The position numbers and the translations under genes were made by a program. Of a stretch of DNA of 64,000 nt, positions 35,801-44,582 are shown piece by piece (the stretch's first letter is position 1; every line of letters begins with the position of its first letter). The notes beneath the pieces were generated by a model. It was not told the origin of the DNA. It searched no databases and saw only the letters and a program-made list of their open reading frames with translations. The DNA is from Pelagicoccus albus. GTDB lineage: Bacteria; Verrucomicrobiota; Verrucomicrobiia; Opitutales; Opitutaceae. The stretch spans positions 749,001 through 813,000 of the forward strand of contig NZ_JACHVC010000012.1 of the NCBI RefSeq assembly GCF_014230145.1, given 5' to 3'.

Positions 35801-36540
35801 CAGCCTGGCTCAGGCACTGGGGTTTCCAATGTGATGTAGCGACCAGACTTAGCGAGCTAACGACGCTGTTCAATACTTCGGCCTCCAAGGGTGGTTACGC
35901 CTTTTCGATCATCGATTCCAGTCGCTACACCGCTCACCTCGATTACTGGGAAGGTTCAGCCAAAGAGACCGATGCCTTTAAAGGCACGATCCATTTTCTG
36001 GTCGGCAAAGTCTCCGAGGCAGACGTCAAACGCGGCGGACTCCAGTCCGTAGCCGAGCTACCCAAACCTGTCTCATTACTGGAACTCCACCGGCGCCTTT
36101 CTGCCAAACCTGCCCAACCCGAGACGATAGCTAAACCCGCCACGGACTATCTAGACCTATCGAAACGAAAGGTTCTCATCGTAGACGACAACCCGACCAA
36201 CCGCTTAATCATCGGACAGTTTATGATCAGAAATCATAAGATCGACCCCGACAAAGCGGTCGATGGCCTAGAAGCGTTTGAACTGATCAAAGAGAAACCC
36301 TACGACTTGATTCTCATGGATATCATGATGCCCAAGATGGACGGGTTTGAGGTTTGCCGACAAGTGCGTGCCGGCGCCGCAGGCGAGACGAATCAAAACA
36401 CTCCAATCATCGCCATCACAGCTAACGCGAGCGAAAAAGATAGAAATGCCTGTATCGAGGCAGGCATGACAGACTATCTCAGAAAACCGGTAAAACAGGA
36501 AGAGGTCGCTCGCGTCGCCAAGACTTGGGTTCAAAACTAA
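32881..36540 (+). CDS. Large membrane hybrid histidine kinase
   Basis: A 1219-residue sensor. The N-terminus (about 10-262) has seven to eight helices and a GTGLLDALQ segment like MASE3-type membrane sensors. A further helix near 295-320 starts a Cache-like extracellular domain (about 320-610), with a closing helix near 618-640 and a HAMP-like stretch. HisKA has H724 in TMSHEIRTPMSG. The ATPase shows NLINNALKFTD, RDTGLGIP and FGGTGLGLTIS. A divergent receiver (IFDGNTRRSE, IIDSSRY) precedes a canonical one with D1147 in MDIMMPKMDG and LRKPVK. The start is GTG. Two sensory inputs in one protein suggest integration of signals. Confidence 0.92.
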   Translation: MTVSDNADTKALKLAYLATGTLLVAFSILGSRLSWAQNSLLHTIVASATATIALALGVVFFARHSINQDSTKLIVGASLIGTGLLDALQLVLSSFPAPTFFYGTGGQLESWSWLTPRLFLASSLLASCLYEQRRKRLGVAGNIKGSYLLGGSLSLSLLCGLFFSLVPLPSPYSSSSLFSNASELIPGLIFVIALICYLKKGDWKHEALDHWLILGLIANVVCQVLSMPFSEHQHDGFAQSGHALKLVAYLLIAVGIILNLLKPKRENRDLSFPPLSEKTEQEFEKTKKSRFGLTSKLILGSSIIVIFTAGTIAYTGYANYARAIEEVETKVLNSKESQSSTYLKTVFEELKGKTLFLSKTPPIQGIVRATKSDGWDQEDASNLDQWKNRLAEIFTRFLESNPQIQQVRYIGLSDGGKELVRVDQTSLGIFRVPENGLQRKGSRGYFQSGKQLKDGQVYLTDIELNREHGEISLPHTPTIRGVTPVYSQGQLFGIVVLNLDLSLTYRTMLSQQEGSFSTFIANSKGEYLLHGDPKRTFAFEFGKSDRIFDDYPVLEELSPSFEESTTVAQMDESGSKGTLAVRLINLDPNPSDRFIYLVKHANMTANIQESAISPSVAITAGVLVAGFSMILAWIFAVTVSQPLRYISWAAKIYGDSGTQIPLPVKGQGEVGVLARSLFFLQEQINLRTQDLTDSNRRLEEALDEANTANQATRAKSEFLATMSHEIRTPMSGLIGILDLLSSEIPDESQSQLKVAQESASDLLVLINYILDFSKIEAGKLELEDKEFDLIKLLDSVSNLFSPMAEQKGLNFLVTPTVEAALKLRGDRHRLRQVITNLINNALKFTDEGEIELSAEVIESQDRSKVLQIAIRDTGLGIPEESLDQLFDAFEQVKSTSERNFGGTGLGLTISSQIVQAMGGKITVSSREGTGSTFIVQIPLSDQYEKSDCTAKIYTASQKRILIFDGNTRRSEHYAAWLRHWGFQCDVATRLSELTTLFNTSASKGGYAFSIIDSSRYTAHLDYWEGSAKETDAFKGTIHFLVGKVSEADVKRGGLQSVAELPKPVSLLELHRRLSAKPAQPETIAKPATDYLDLSKRKVLIVDDNPTNRLIIGQFMIRNHKIDPDKAVDGLEAFELIKEKPYDLILMDIMMPKMDGFEVCRQVRAGAAGETNQNTPIIAITANASEKDRNACIEAGMTDYLRKPVKQEEVARVAKTWVQN

Positions 36541-36565
36541 GCGAACCTCGAAAAAAACGCAGCCG

Positions 36566-38188
36566 CTACGCCCCGTTTAGCTCTTTCGCCAAAGTCATGC
36601 GGTGAATCTTAGCATTGTGCCTAACGTCGACCGGAAAGCCTTTGTGCAAATGGAATTCCTTAATGGCCTCAGTCACTTGGCACCTTGCTGCAAGCTCTTT
36701 CATCTCGGCTAAAAGCGCTTTCTCGTCGTCCTTGCTGGCTGGATACTGGTCTTTAAATAGCTCGACGAACATAGCAGGTTCCACCGTTCCATTCTTCCGG
36801 CGGGCTACCAAAGCGGATCGAAAGACCTTGGGGTGGGCGTTGATCACACCTTCGCAACAGTCCGTGTAAAACATGGCATCACCCGCTAGGACACGTTCTA
36901 CCTTTCTTCCGCAAAACCATAGATAGCCATCAGCATCAAAGTAGCCTAGGTCGCCGATACGGTGCCAGGTACGACCGCCTTTCTCAATCTTAGCCAAGGA
37001 CGTCGCTTCCGGGAGCCCATCGTAGGCCTTCGTCACGCTCGGACCAGTCACCACGATTTCGCCGATCTCTCCCACACCAAGCGGATTGTTCAGAAACGAC
37101 GCGTCCATCACCCCGTCAACCACTGGCAAAATGCGGGCTTCTACACCTTCTAAAATTTTTCCGACACAGGTTCCCGCGCCTTTCGCGGTACGGTCCGCTG
37201 CCCCTTGCAAAATCTCTAGGTCACTCACTGACGATACAGGTAGGACCTCCGTCGCGCCGTAGGGAGAGTGAACCTGTCCGTTCGGGAGAATACGGCGATA
37301 CTGCTTCATCATGCCAGGAGGCACGGGAGCTCCCGCCATCAGGATTCGATTCAAGCTGGGCAGCTCAATGTCATGAAGATCGCAATACGAACCAATCTTC
37401 GCCCAAAGGGCTGGCGAGCCAAAAGAATTCGTTACCTGGCACTGTTGAATCGCTCGAACGATCTTCTCCGGATCCACTGTGGCGGGCTTGCTGGGGTTAA
37501 TCTCCGGCACCACCGTGGTCATCCCTAACGCTGGATTAAAAAGCGCAAAAATGGGAAGCATCGGCAAATCCACCTCGCCGGGCTTGATCGAATATTGCGT
37601 GCGAATCGCCTCTACCTGGGCTTCAAACATTCCATGCTCGTAGCTTACGCCCTTGGGGGCTCCTGTGGAACCTGAGGTAAAAAGAACCGCGGCCAAATCA
37701 TCCGTAGCGGTAGACTCCGCTGCCTCTTCCGAAAAGCTATCCGAGACTCGTTCAAGCGGTCCGCCCACCTTGATTTTCCCTCGCAGCGAACGAAATGCTT
37801 TTCTGAATACGCGAGAAAGCCAGATAGCAAGAGAGATACCGACCAGAAACTCAGGCTGCGACTTTCGGACGCAGTTAAGAAAGCTCTTCAGTCCCATGCC
37901 GGGGTCTATGACGACCGGCACCGCCCCCACTTTGAAAAGGGCGAAACAAATCGCGATCAGGGGCAGGCCGGGCTTCACCATTAACAAAACGCGGGACCCT
38001 TTACCTATGCCTTTGGCTCTAAGACGGCGGGCCCATTCGTTTTGCTCTGCGGCCAGCTCAAGAAAGCTCAATTTCAAATAATCGATAGAGCCATCCGGCT
38101 GCCTTCCTCGAGGAACAAGAAGGGCCGGAACATCCGGCTGGGAAACGGCCTTCTCGTCTAAAAAACGGGATACGTTTGCCCCTGTCAT
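36566..38188 (-). CDS. oleC: OleC-type olefin beta-lactone synthetase
   Basis: A 540-residue member of the ANL adenylate-forming superfamily. The P-loop is LFTSGSTGAPKGVSYEH (from about residue 168), with later motifs YGATEVLP and HRIGDLGYFDADGYLWFCGR. The segment LPMLPIFALFNPALGMTTVV is characteristic of OleC, which converts a 2-alkyl-3-hydroxy acid into a beta-lactone in head-to-head olefin synthesis. A generic fatty-acyl-AMP ligase is the alternative. It starts 23 bases after rnd on the same strand. OleD-like coding lies 15 kb away; no oleA or oleB is seen nearby. Confidence 0.85.
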   Translation of the reverse strand: MTGANVSRFLDEKAVSQPDVPALLVPRGRQPDGSIDYLKLSFLELAAEQNEWARRLRAKGIGKGSRVLLMVKPGLPLIAICFALFKVGAVPVVIDPGMGLKSFLNCVRKSQPEFLVGISLAIWLSRVFRKAFRSLRGKIKVGGPLERVSDSFSEEAAESTATDDLAAVLFTSGSTGAPKGVSYEHGMFEAQVEAIRTQYSIKPGEVDLPMLPIFALFNPALGMTTVVPEINPSKPATVDPEKIVRAIQQCQVTNSFGSPALWAKIGSYCDLHDIELPSLNRILMAGAPVPPGMMKQYRRILPNGQVHSPYGATEVLPVSSVSDLEILQGAADRTAKGAGTCVGKILEGVEARILPVVDGVMDASFLNNPLGVGEIGEIVVTGPSVTKAYDGLPEATSLAKIEKGGRTWHRIGDLGYFDADGYLWFCGRKVERVLAGDAMFYTDCCEGVINAHPKVFRSALVARRKNGTVEPAMFVELFKDQYPASKDDEKALLAEMKELAARCQVTEAIKEFHLHKGFPVDVRHNAKIHRMTLAKELNGA

Positions 38189-38211
38189 TGTTCTCTTGTT
38201 ACAAGCAGAGT

Positions 38212-39345
38212 TCAGCCCTCAGATCGCAAGCCCTGCAGGCACGGCTCTAGCAACTCTTTCTGCCAATTGAGAAAACCATCTAGGTCCGATGGATCTCTCG
38301 CAACCTGCGCCACTTGGCTCCGCGTTGCGATCAAGGTCGGGTCGATTGAGAGGGTCGTAGACAACTTATCGCGAAACGATTTGATGGCGTCCTGCCGATC
38401 GAGCTCCTGCTGCGAGAGGGGCGCTCTACGCTCTGGACGGGGTGGACGTTGTGGCAATGTGGATACATCGCGGGAGGCACCTAGCTTCAAAGCGTCTTTC
38501 AGGCCCTGACGAGCGCGTCTTTGAATTCCTTGCGGCAAACCTTCAAAGACAAATTCCCAATTCCCTTCCGAAACGCCTTCCGCGAGAGCGATAATGTAAT
38601 CGTTTCCTAACACCTTAAAGGGCGGGCGATCCAAGCGCTTGGCTAGATTTTGCCGCCAGTGCCAAAGCTCGTAAACCGCAGCCTGCCCCCGTTCGTCCAA
38701 TCGGTCCGATCGAGAGATACGCCAAGAGTTCTCGTCATTGCGCGGAAAGCCTGACTTCGCGATTCGGATCTGGTTCGCGCAACGCTGATTTAGCCACTCC
38801 TCACGACTAAGCTCCCGGATGCGAGCCATCAGCTTGTCGCGTAGCTCGTGCAGATAGAGCACGTCCGTGGCCGCATACTTAAGCATTTTAGGAGTTAAAG
38901 GCCGTTGGGACCAGTCGCTCTTTTGGCTGTCCTTCGGGATTCTAACTCCAAAATTCTCCTCTAGCAAAGCTGCCAAACCGATCCGCTTGATGCCGAGCAA
39001 CTGCGAGGCAAGCATGGAGTCGAATAGGCTCTTGGCCTCGAAACCGCAAAATTCCTCAAACAAGCGCAGGTCGAAATCGCTCCCGTGCATGATCAGATGC
39101 AAACCGGAGAGGATTTTCCAAAACCGCTCCAAATCCAAATCGGCGGTAACATCCAGAAGATAGATTGTCTCGTCGAAGCGGAGTTGCAGCAGGCAAAGCT
39201 TCGTTTCGAAGTGGTGCAAATTGTCCGCTTCACTGTCCAAAGCGACTTCGGTTTCGCCTTCCAAATGATCACAGAGCCTTTCGAGGTCTGTCTGCTTATC
39301 AACGTAGATAAATCCGTCTTCTTCCATACTCGGATGCTTACTCAT
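38212..39345 (-). CDS. rnd: Ribonuclease D
   Basis: A 3'-5' exoribonuclease for tRNA and small RNA maturation, 377 residues. Exo I is VALDSEADNLHHFETKLCLLQ in spaced form, with D and E at the active site; Exo II is MHGSDFDLRLFEEF; Exo III is KYAATDVLYLHELRD with Tyr and Asp (DEDDy). An HRDC domain follows (about 205-285, RGQAAVYELWHWRQNLAKRL). The C-terminal ~80 residues are Pro/Arg-rich and then helical. It is upstream of oleC, possibly in one transcript. Confidence 0.94.
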   Translation of the reverse strand: MSKHPSMEEDGFIYVDKQTDLERLCDHLEGETEVALDSEADNLHHFETKLCLLQLRFDETIYLLDVTADLDLERFWKILSGLHLIMHGSDFDLRLFEEFCGFEAKSLFDSMLASQLLGIKRIGLAALLEENFGVRIPKDSQKSDWSQRPLTPKMLKYAATDVLYLHELRDKLMARIRELSREEWLNQRCANQIRIAKSGFPRNDENSWRISRSDRLDERGQAAVYELWHWRQNLAKRLDRPPFKVLGNDYIIALAEGVSEGNWEFVFEGLPQGIQRRARQGLKDALKLGASRDVSTLPQRPPRPERRAPLSQQELDRQDAIKSFRDKLSTTLSIDPTLIATRSQVAQVARDPSDLDGFLNWQKELLEPCLQGLRSEG

Positions 39346-39558
39346 GGCCTAGAATCGCGTTTCGCTTTCTTCGCGTTTCAAGCGGACCAGAGTCGCCGAA
39401 ATCGCCGCCTGAATCGGGCAGCTAATCGCGGAGCGAGTGTCTCTGAAATCGTTTATACGCAAACTCATCTAGGAATTAGGGAGCAGTACATAGGCGGCGA
39501 AACCTCCAGAGACAAGGAAGAGTTCCCCTAGGAATGGAAAACAGGAGTCAAAACGGGC

Positions 39559-40191
39559 TCACATCGCCTCGGGAAGCGGCCTCACTTCGAGGAGACTCCA
39601 TTTTAAGCGCCCTAGTATCACCACCAACAAAGCAGCCGCCAAGCCGGCCAAATGAGCCTCGACTGCCACGGAGTAAGCCGAACCTAGGTCTACAAAAACG
39701 GATTCCGCAAACCAGCTTTCATAAGCTATTTTCGCTCCGGCCAACCCTATCGCTAAAAGCCCAAATACAGACTTAACTCGATCCGATCCTAGCTTCCCTT
39801 CCCTGAAGAGACAAATCCCCAAAACAACCAAGAGGCCAAGATCTATCCCCGATAGTCCACAATAAGTGGTGAATCGCCCTGAGAACCTCAAGAAAAGCTC
39901 CGTCCAAAGAAGTGTTCCCACGACAGTACCGAGCAACAAGCGCCTCCCCCTTCGTTCCACGCAAAGTGCGAGGGTCAAAAACGCCAAAACATCCCACACA
40001 AAGTGCGAGCGGTCCAGATGAGTGAAGGCCCCTGTGAAAGCACGCCAAAACTCGCCAGTTCTGGCCCAATCTTCCCGCCAAACCAAATGGTCGAAGGCAG
40101 TTTCTCCAAGCGAGAAGATGGCAAGCGAAACTCCTGTCAGAAGAAAGCTAAGCCAAGGTCCGCGTTCCACGGGGAGGTTTCGTTTCGTCAT
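39559..40191 (-). CDS. Rhombosortase-like rhomboid protease
   Basis: A 210-residue intramembrane serine protease of the rhomboid family with about six helices. The catalytic Ser is S114 in YCGLSGIDLGLL and the likely base is H180 in VEAHLAGLAAALL, the small-core pattern of rhombosortases, which cleave GlyGly-CTERM tails. An AAGGA site six to seven bases before the ATG supports the start. It lies 85 bases after a VIT/vWA gene whose protein ends in a matching tail, so the neighbour is the likely substrate. The assignment to rhombosortase rather than another rhomboid rests on size, motif and context. Confidence 0.82.
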   Translation of the reverse strand: MTKRNLPVERGPWLSFLLTGVSLAIFSLGETAFDHLVWREDWARTGEFWRAFTGAFTHLDRSHFVWDVLAFLTLALCVERRGRRLLLGTVVGTLLWTELFLRFSGRFTTYCGLSGIDLGLLVVLGICLFREGKLGSDRVKSVFGLLAIGLAGAKIAYESWFAESVFVDLGSAYSVAVEAHLAGLAAALLVVILGRLKWSLLEVRPLPEAM

Positions 40192-40219
40192 TTCAATTCC
40201 TTTTCCGAATAACGTACTG

Positions 40220-40254
40220 GCCTGGACGTTCGCGTCGCGGCGAAACGTCCAGGC
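40220..40254. repeat. Intercistronic inverted repeat between target and rhombosortase genes
   Basis: GCCTGGACGTT (40220-40230) pairs perfectly over 11 bp with AACGTCCAGGC (40244-40254) around a 13-base GC-rich loop. No T-run follows on either strand, so it is not a standard terminator. It may tune expression of the protease relative to its substrate. Confidence 0.6.
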
Positions 40255-40276
40255 GACTCACAAAGCTTTCGGTGTT

Positions 40277-42292
40277 TTACATTCGCTGGAAACGATTACG
40301 TGCCACCAAAAGTACGAGTCCGCCGGCAAGCATTAGCACAAACCATGGCTCGATCGCTCCGGCGCCCCCACCCACAGAATGAGATTTGCCGGTGAACATG
40401 GGCTGTTGCGTATCCACTCTTTGGGCTCCTGCGGAGCTTGGATAGCTTTGGCGGGCGGCCTGCTCAAGCTGGATTCGAGCTTGGTTCCTCCGCTCCACCC
40501 CGTGTCTCGCAAAAGCCGCGTCATCGAGAGCGATCATAGAAGTCTCATCCGTTACAATCTGATAGCCGACTCCAATATCCCGTATGGCTGATTTCGATTC
40601 ACCTTCATCGACGAATCCAGCCATGCGAGCGACCTCGATCTTACGCACTTGATCCAAGGCCCAAATTCGCTCGAGCTCCGGATGAGCGAGGTCTTCTTTC
40701 GGAAAATGGACGAGAGCCGAATAACGTTCCTCCTGACCATTAACCCGAACGGAGAGCGAAACGTTTGCATCTCCGCCTTCCGCATAACGCCCCATCAGCA
40801 CGAGCTGATCTCCGTAGTGAATCTTGCCGATTTTGAAGTCGCCCACATCAAACGTATCGACGCCCTCGATACTAAGCTCCGCATTGCGCATACTCTCGAA
40901 CGCGACCTTGTTTTTGGCCAACAAAACCTCTCCGACGATGTCATCGCTATTGGATACGCTGCGATAGCTTCCTCCGCTTGCTTCGCACATTAGCTGCATC
41001 AAGGGCCAGTTGCTGCTATTTCCCAGAAGGAATCCATAGAAGCGAAGGTCTTGCTTTTCCAGAAGTCGATAAAAGGCTTTGGGCTCTACAATGCCGCGGT
41101 TGGTAACTCCATCCGTAACCAGAATCAAAGTGGCTACGCGATCCGCATCCAAGTGCTTGAGAGCGAGCTGCAATCCATCGTAAACATTGGTTCCGCCGCC
41201 GGAGGTCAACTGGTCGAGTTCCACTAAGAGCTGATCAAAATCCGCTCCCGTGGCAGGGACCCAAGCGTTTGAAAGATCATATGCTCGATCGTTGAAGGCC
41301 ACGACTCGAAATCGATCCTCGGGCTTGAGTTGAGAAACTGCCTTCTTCACTCCGGCCACGAGCGTATGCAACTTCCCCTGCATGCTTCCGGACACATCCA
41401 GGGCAAAGACGTAGTCAGCGCCATTAGACAGCGGCTTCAGGTCGACTCCCGGCGTCAAGACCATCATGAAGCTACCCGGCTTGTCTCCACTTTCCTTATA
41501 CGTAAGCAGTTCCATACGCCCCGGCAGATCCTCTTCCAACATGTAGTAGAAGACAAAGTCCTGAGCTAAAGAGCCTCCCTGGCTTTCGTAGCGATAGAGC
41601 AAACTCCCATCTTCCTGAGGCGTCGCCGTACCCCCAAACCCAGGAGCTCGAGTCCGTGCCACCGGAAAGGCAGACTTTAAAACGACCTCGACGCTGAAAT
41701 CCGCGAGCACCACGTCGTTTTGTGTCCAAAACGCTTGGGCCGCCTCATCGGTTCCACCCTCTTCTAGCGGGTAGGTGTAGCGACCGACTCCCGTATCTAT
41801 CTCGAGTGGCTCGTAGTACGCATAGGTCATGCGCACACTGCCATTGGCCGGCACCGGAGAAACCTTGAATTCAAAATTCTGATACGAATTCTTGTCAGCC
41901 TTTCCGACTTCGTTGCCCTGCTCTTTTTCTTCCTGGTAGATTCGCTCTGCCTCCTGGCGGGCAACAACCTCCCCTTGCAGCACTTTTTCACCCGCGTAGA
42001 TGGTTAATTCAGATAAAGCGCCTGCTTCTGGGACCGGTGCTGTATAGATCGCTTCCAAGTCGCGCGAACCGGGGTTCGAAAACACTTGCTCCACCTCGGT
42101 GCGAGCGAAGCCGTTGTTTATGACCACACGAACGTGGTGGCTTTGTAGATCAAGCCTGCCGTCGGAAGATCCAACCGGAGTCAGAAGTCCCGCCGCGTGA
42201 GCCGAAGCTGCTACGACAAAAGCTCCTAAACCAAGAGCAATTCGGGAAATTGTATTTTGCGATTTGATTTTCATTAGAGACGAGAAGTTCAT
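40277..42292 (-). CDS. VIT/vWA surface protein with GlyGly-CTERM-like tail
   Basis: An exported protein of 671 residues. ATG at 42292 has AAAGAG six bases upstream and gives a signal peptide ending near ASAHA. A VIT domain (about 30-190) contains NNGFARTEVEQVF and EAERIYQEEKEQG. The vWA domain (from about 285) has the metal site DVSGSM, with Thr and Asp in SGGGTNVYDG and LVTDGVTNRG. The last ~31 residues are GGGAGAIEP, a hydrophobic helix and a basic end (RNRFQRM): the Gly-helix-Arg layout of a GlyGly-CTERM signal. It is upstream of the rhombosortase-like gene in one unit. Probable role: adhesion or ligand binding at the surface. Confidence 0.88.
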   Translation of the reverse strand: MNFSSLMKIKSQNTISRIALGLGAFVVAASAHAAGLLTPVGSSDGRLDLQSHHVRVVINNGFARTEVEQVFSNPGSRDLEAIYTAPVPEAGALSELTIYAGEKVLQGEVVARQEAERIYQEEKEQGNEVGKADKNSYQNFEFKVSPVPANGSVRMTYAYYEPLEIDTGVGRYTYPLEEGGTDEAAQAFWTQNDVVLADFSVEVVLKSAFPVARTRAPGFGGTATPQEDGSLLYRYESQGGSLAQDFVFYYMLEEDLPGRMELLTYKESGDKPGSFMMVLTPGVDLKPLSNGADYVFALDVSGSMQGKLHTLVAGVKKAVSQLKPEDRFRVVAFNDRAYDLSNAWVPATGADFDQLLVELDQLTSGGGTNVYDGLQLALKHLDADRVATLILVTDGVTNRGIVEPKAFYRLLEKQDLRFYGFLLGNSSNWPLMQLMCEASGGSYRSVSNSDDIVGEVLLAKNKVAFESMRNAELSIEGVDTFDVGDFKIGKIHYGDQLVLMGRYAEGGDANVSLSVRVNGQEERYSALVHFPKEDLAHPELERIWALDQVRKIEVARMAGFVDEGESKSAIRDIGVGYQIVTDETSMIALDDAAFARHGVERRNQARIQLEQAARQSYPSSAGAQRVDTQQPMFTGKSHSVGGGAGAIEPWFVLMLAGGLVLLVARNRFQRM

Positions 42293-42454
42293 GCCCATCT
42301 CTTTGCACAGCCGGCGCCACCAAACTCTTTAGTCTTATCAGTCAAAGACTTACAAATTCAACAAAGAATTCAGAGCAACTCCTGATACATTTAACGTATT
42401 CCCGCTCTAGTCATATTATGTATGGCCAGTGAAATATATCCAAAGATCTAACCA

Positions 42455-42487
42455 TAAAAAAGCTCGGCCCCGAAAAGGGACCGAGCT
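42455..42487 (-). terminator. Intrinsic terminator after cysJ
   Basis: On the minus strand AGCTCGG..CCC pairs with GGG..CCGAGCT (42461-42487) with one mismatch and is followed by six T. It lies about 30 bases after the cysJ stop and upstream of the VIT/vWA gene. Confidence 0.9.
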
Positions 42488-42517
42488 GAAAAGATCAGAG
42501 GAAAAGAGCTAAAGGTC

Positions 42518-44338
42518 TTAGTAGACGTCGCGTCCGTAACGGCGCTCCTTCGTCATCTGCTTCACATAGGCAATGGCGTCTTCTTCGCTCTTGCCGCCAT
42601 GTTCGGCTACGATGTCGATCAAGGCTTGGTTAACGTCCTTGGCCATGCGAGAGGCGTCGCCGCAAACGTAGAAATAAGCTCCCTTGTCGAGCCACTCCCA
42701 AAGTTCCTTGCCGTTCTCACGCATGCGATCCTGCACGTAGATTTTCTCTGGCTGGTCGCGGCTGAAGGCGAGGTCGAGCTTGGTGAGAACTCCCTTCTTG
42801 AGGTAATCCTGCCACTCTGTCTGGTAGAGGAAGTCGTAGGTGTAACGCTGGTCTCCAAAGAAGAGCCAGTTTTCCCCCTTAGCGCCTGTCGCAGCCCGCT
42901 CCTCGATGAAGGAACGGAAGGGAGCGATACCTGTGCCCGGGCCAACCATGATGATCGGAGTACCGGAATCGGCAGGCAGCTTGAAGTTCTTGTTAGAGTG
43001 GAAGTAGATTCCCGCAGTGCTGCCCTCTTCCCACATGTCAGCGATAAAGGTGGAGCAAACGCCCTTCTTGGCCCGGCCGAAAGATTCGTAGCGAACCGCG
43101 CCCACAGTGAGGTGTACCTCATTGGGGTGTGCAGCCACAGAAGAGGCAATCGAGTAGAGACGCGGCGAAAGCGGACGAAGCAGGTGAACCCAATCTCCCG
43201 CACGAAGCGATGACGGATATTCCTTGATCAAGTCGACTACATCCCGACCCCAGATCCACTCTGAAGCCTTTTCGCGATCTTCCGACAGCTTGAGCAGTTT
43301 CTTATAGTCACAAGCCTTGGCGTACTTCTTGAGGATAACCGTGTTCAAGGTACGAAGATCAAGGTGCTTGCGCAGCACTTCGCGGAAAGGAATGGAAAGC
43401 TCTTCCTTGAAGGAAACATTCTCGCGGCCGTCGATCTTGGCGGCCTCGAGGAACTCCTCGATCAAGTCCGAGGCGTTTTCTGGCACCACGCCAAGAGCGT
43501 CACCCGGCTGGTACGTAAGCCCGGAGCCTTCCAAGGAAATTTCGACGTGAACCGTCTCTTTGGCTGATCCTGTGCCATTGAGGTTAATGCACTTGAGCAT
43601 CTCGGCCGGGAACGGATTCGCTTTGCCGTAAATGGGCGCTGCGGCCACTGCGGGGCCTGCGACTGCCGCGGATGTAGAACCGGCAACCGCAACGGGCTTG
43701 GCGATTTCCTTCAGCTTAGCGATAGCGCCGTTGGCCCATCCTGTGTAGGCACCCTCGAAATCGACGTCACACTCGACCTTGTTGTAGATTCGCGTGCCAC
43801 CTAGAGCTTCCAGTCGCTTGTCGAACTCTTTGCCCATCTGGTTGAACTGGGCGTAGGAACTGTCCCCCAGGCCAAGAACCGAGAAGTTAACTCCGTCGAG
43901 CTTCACCGCATCCTCCGCCATGATGGCATCGTAAAAATCGGAGGCGCGTGAAGGAGGCTCGCCTTCGCCCCAAGTGCTCACCAGCACCAGCAGATTTTCC
44001 GCCTGAGCCAAATCGGAGAGCTTCGCATCCGCCATGTCGAGGACCTTACACTTGAAGCCTTCCGCGGAAGCGGAGTCCTTGACCCGATCCGCCAAGCCTT
44101 CGGCATTGCCAGACTCCGAACCGAAAAGGATCGTCAAGGGAGCGGATCCACCGGCGGCGACCGAGGCACCTCCACCTTGACCAAAACCTTGATCTCCAGC
44201 CACGAGCCCGGCGAAGAAGCCCTTCAGCCAAGCGGCTTGCTCGGCGTTGACTGCCCCCAGGACTGAGTTCAATGCAGCCGCTTGCTCCGGAGCAAAAGGA
44301 GCATCGGCAGGAATTATTTGATTAGGCAAGTTGCTCAT
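42518..44338 (-). CDS. cysJ: Sulfite reductase (NADPH) flavoprotein, CysJ-like
   Basis: A 606-residue diflavin reductase that passes electrons from NADPH through FAD and FMN. An N-terminal helical segment (MSNLPNQIIPADAPFAPEQA) is followed by a flavodoxin domain (about 68-210; LTILFGSESGNAEGLA, STWGEGEPP, GLGDSSYAQF). An Ala/Val-rich linker leads to the FAD domain (SPRLYSIASS, KKGVCSTFIADM) and the NADPH domain (VGPGTGIAPFRSF, YVCGDASRMAKDV). It ends ERRYGRDVY, close to the family end RYxRDVY. No cysI or cysH is in the window, so its electron acceptor is encoded elsewhere. Confidence 0.92.
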   Translation of the reverse strand: MSNLPNQIIPADAPFAPEQAAALNSVLGAVNAEQAAWLKGFFAGLVAGDQGFGQGGGASVAAGGSAPLTILFGSESGNAEGLADRVKDSASAEGFKCKVLDMADAKLSDLAQAENLLVLVSTWGEGEPPSRASDFYDAIMAEDAVKLDGVNFSVLGLGDSSYAQFNQMGKEFDKRLEALGGTRIYNKVECDVDFEGAYTGWANGAIAKLKEIAKPVAVAGSTSAAVAGPAVAAAPIYGKANPFPAEMLKCINLNGTGSAKETVHVEISLEGSGLTYQPGDALGVVPENASDLIEEFLEAAKIDGRENVSFKEELSIPFREVLRKHLDLRTLNTVILKKYAKACDYKKLLKLSEDREKASEWIWGRDVVDLIKEYPSSLRAGDWVHLLRPLSPRLYSIASSVAAHPNEVHLTVGAVRYESFGRAKKGVCSTFIADMWEEGSTAGIYFHSNKNFKLPADSGTPIIMVGPGTGIAPFRSFIEERAATGAKGENWLFFGDQRYTYDFLYQTEWQDYLKKGVLTKLDLAFSRDQPEKIYVQDRMRENGKELWEWLDKGAYFYVCGDASRMAKDVNQALIDIVAEHGGKSEEDAIAYVKQMTKERRYGRDVY

Positions 44339-44582
44339 AAGCGAATGAAATGGTCCGACAAAATCAGTGGCCCGAAAACGGCCACGGGCAATAAGGCACC
44401 TATCGAAATCATACCTCGACCACAGAGTCGAAGGCTGGGCTCATCCGACAGGGAGGCCAGTAGAAAGAGCGCGCGCAAGCAATTGGCAAGCATCGAATAA
44501 AAAGGCCGCTTCGAGCGATCTCGACCCTCGGATTCTCAACAACCTGCCAAGGCTGACGCTCGTACAAAAGCTTAGCCTGTGC

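Noticed and set aside
39085-39531. Plus-strand frame of 148 codons over the 5' end of rnd
   Set aside because: Antisense to the RNase D active-site coding and without family similarity.
44367-44385. GTGGCC/GGCCAC hairpin upstream of cysJ
   Set aside because: Short, GC-rich and near chance level; no riboswitch-like structure could be built around it.
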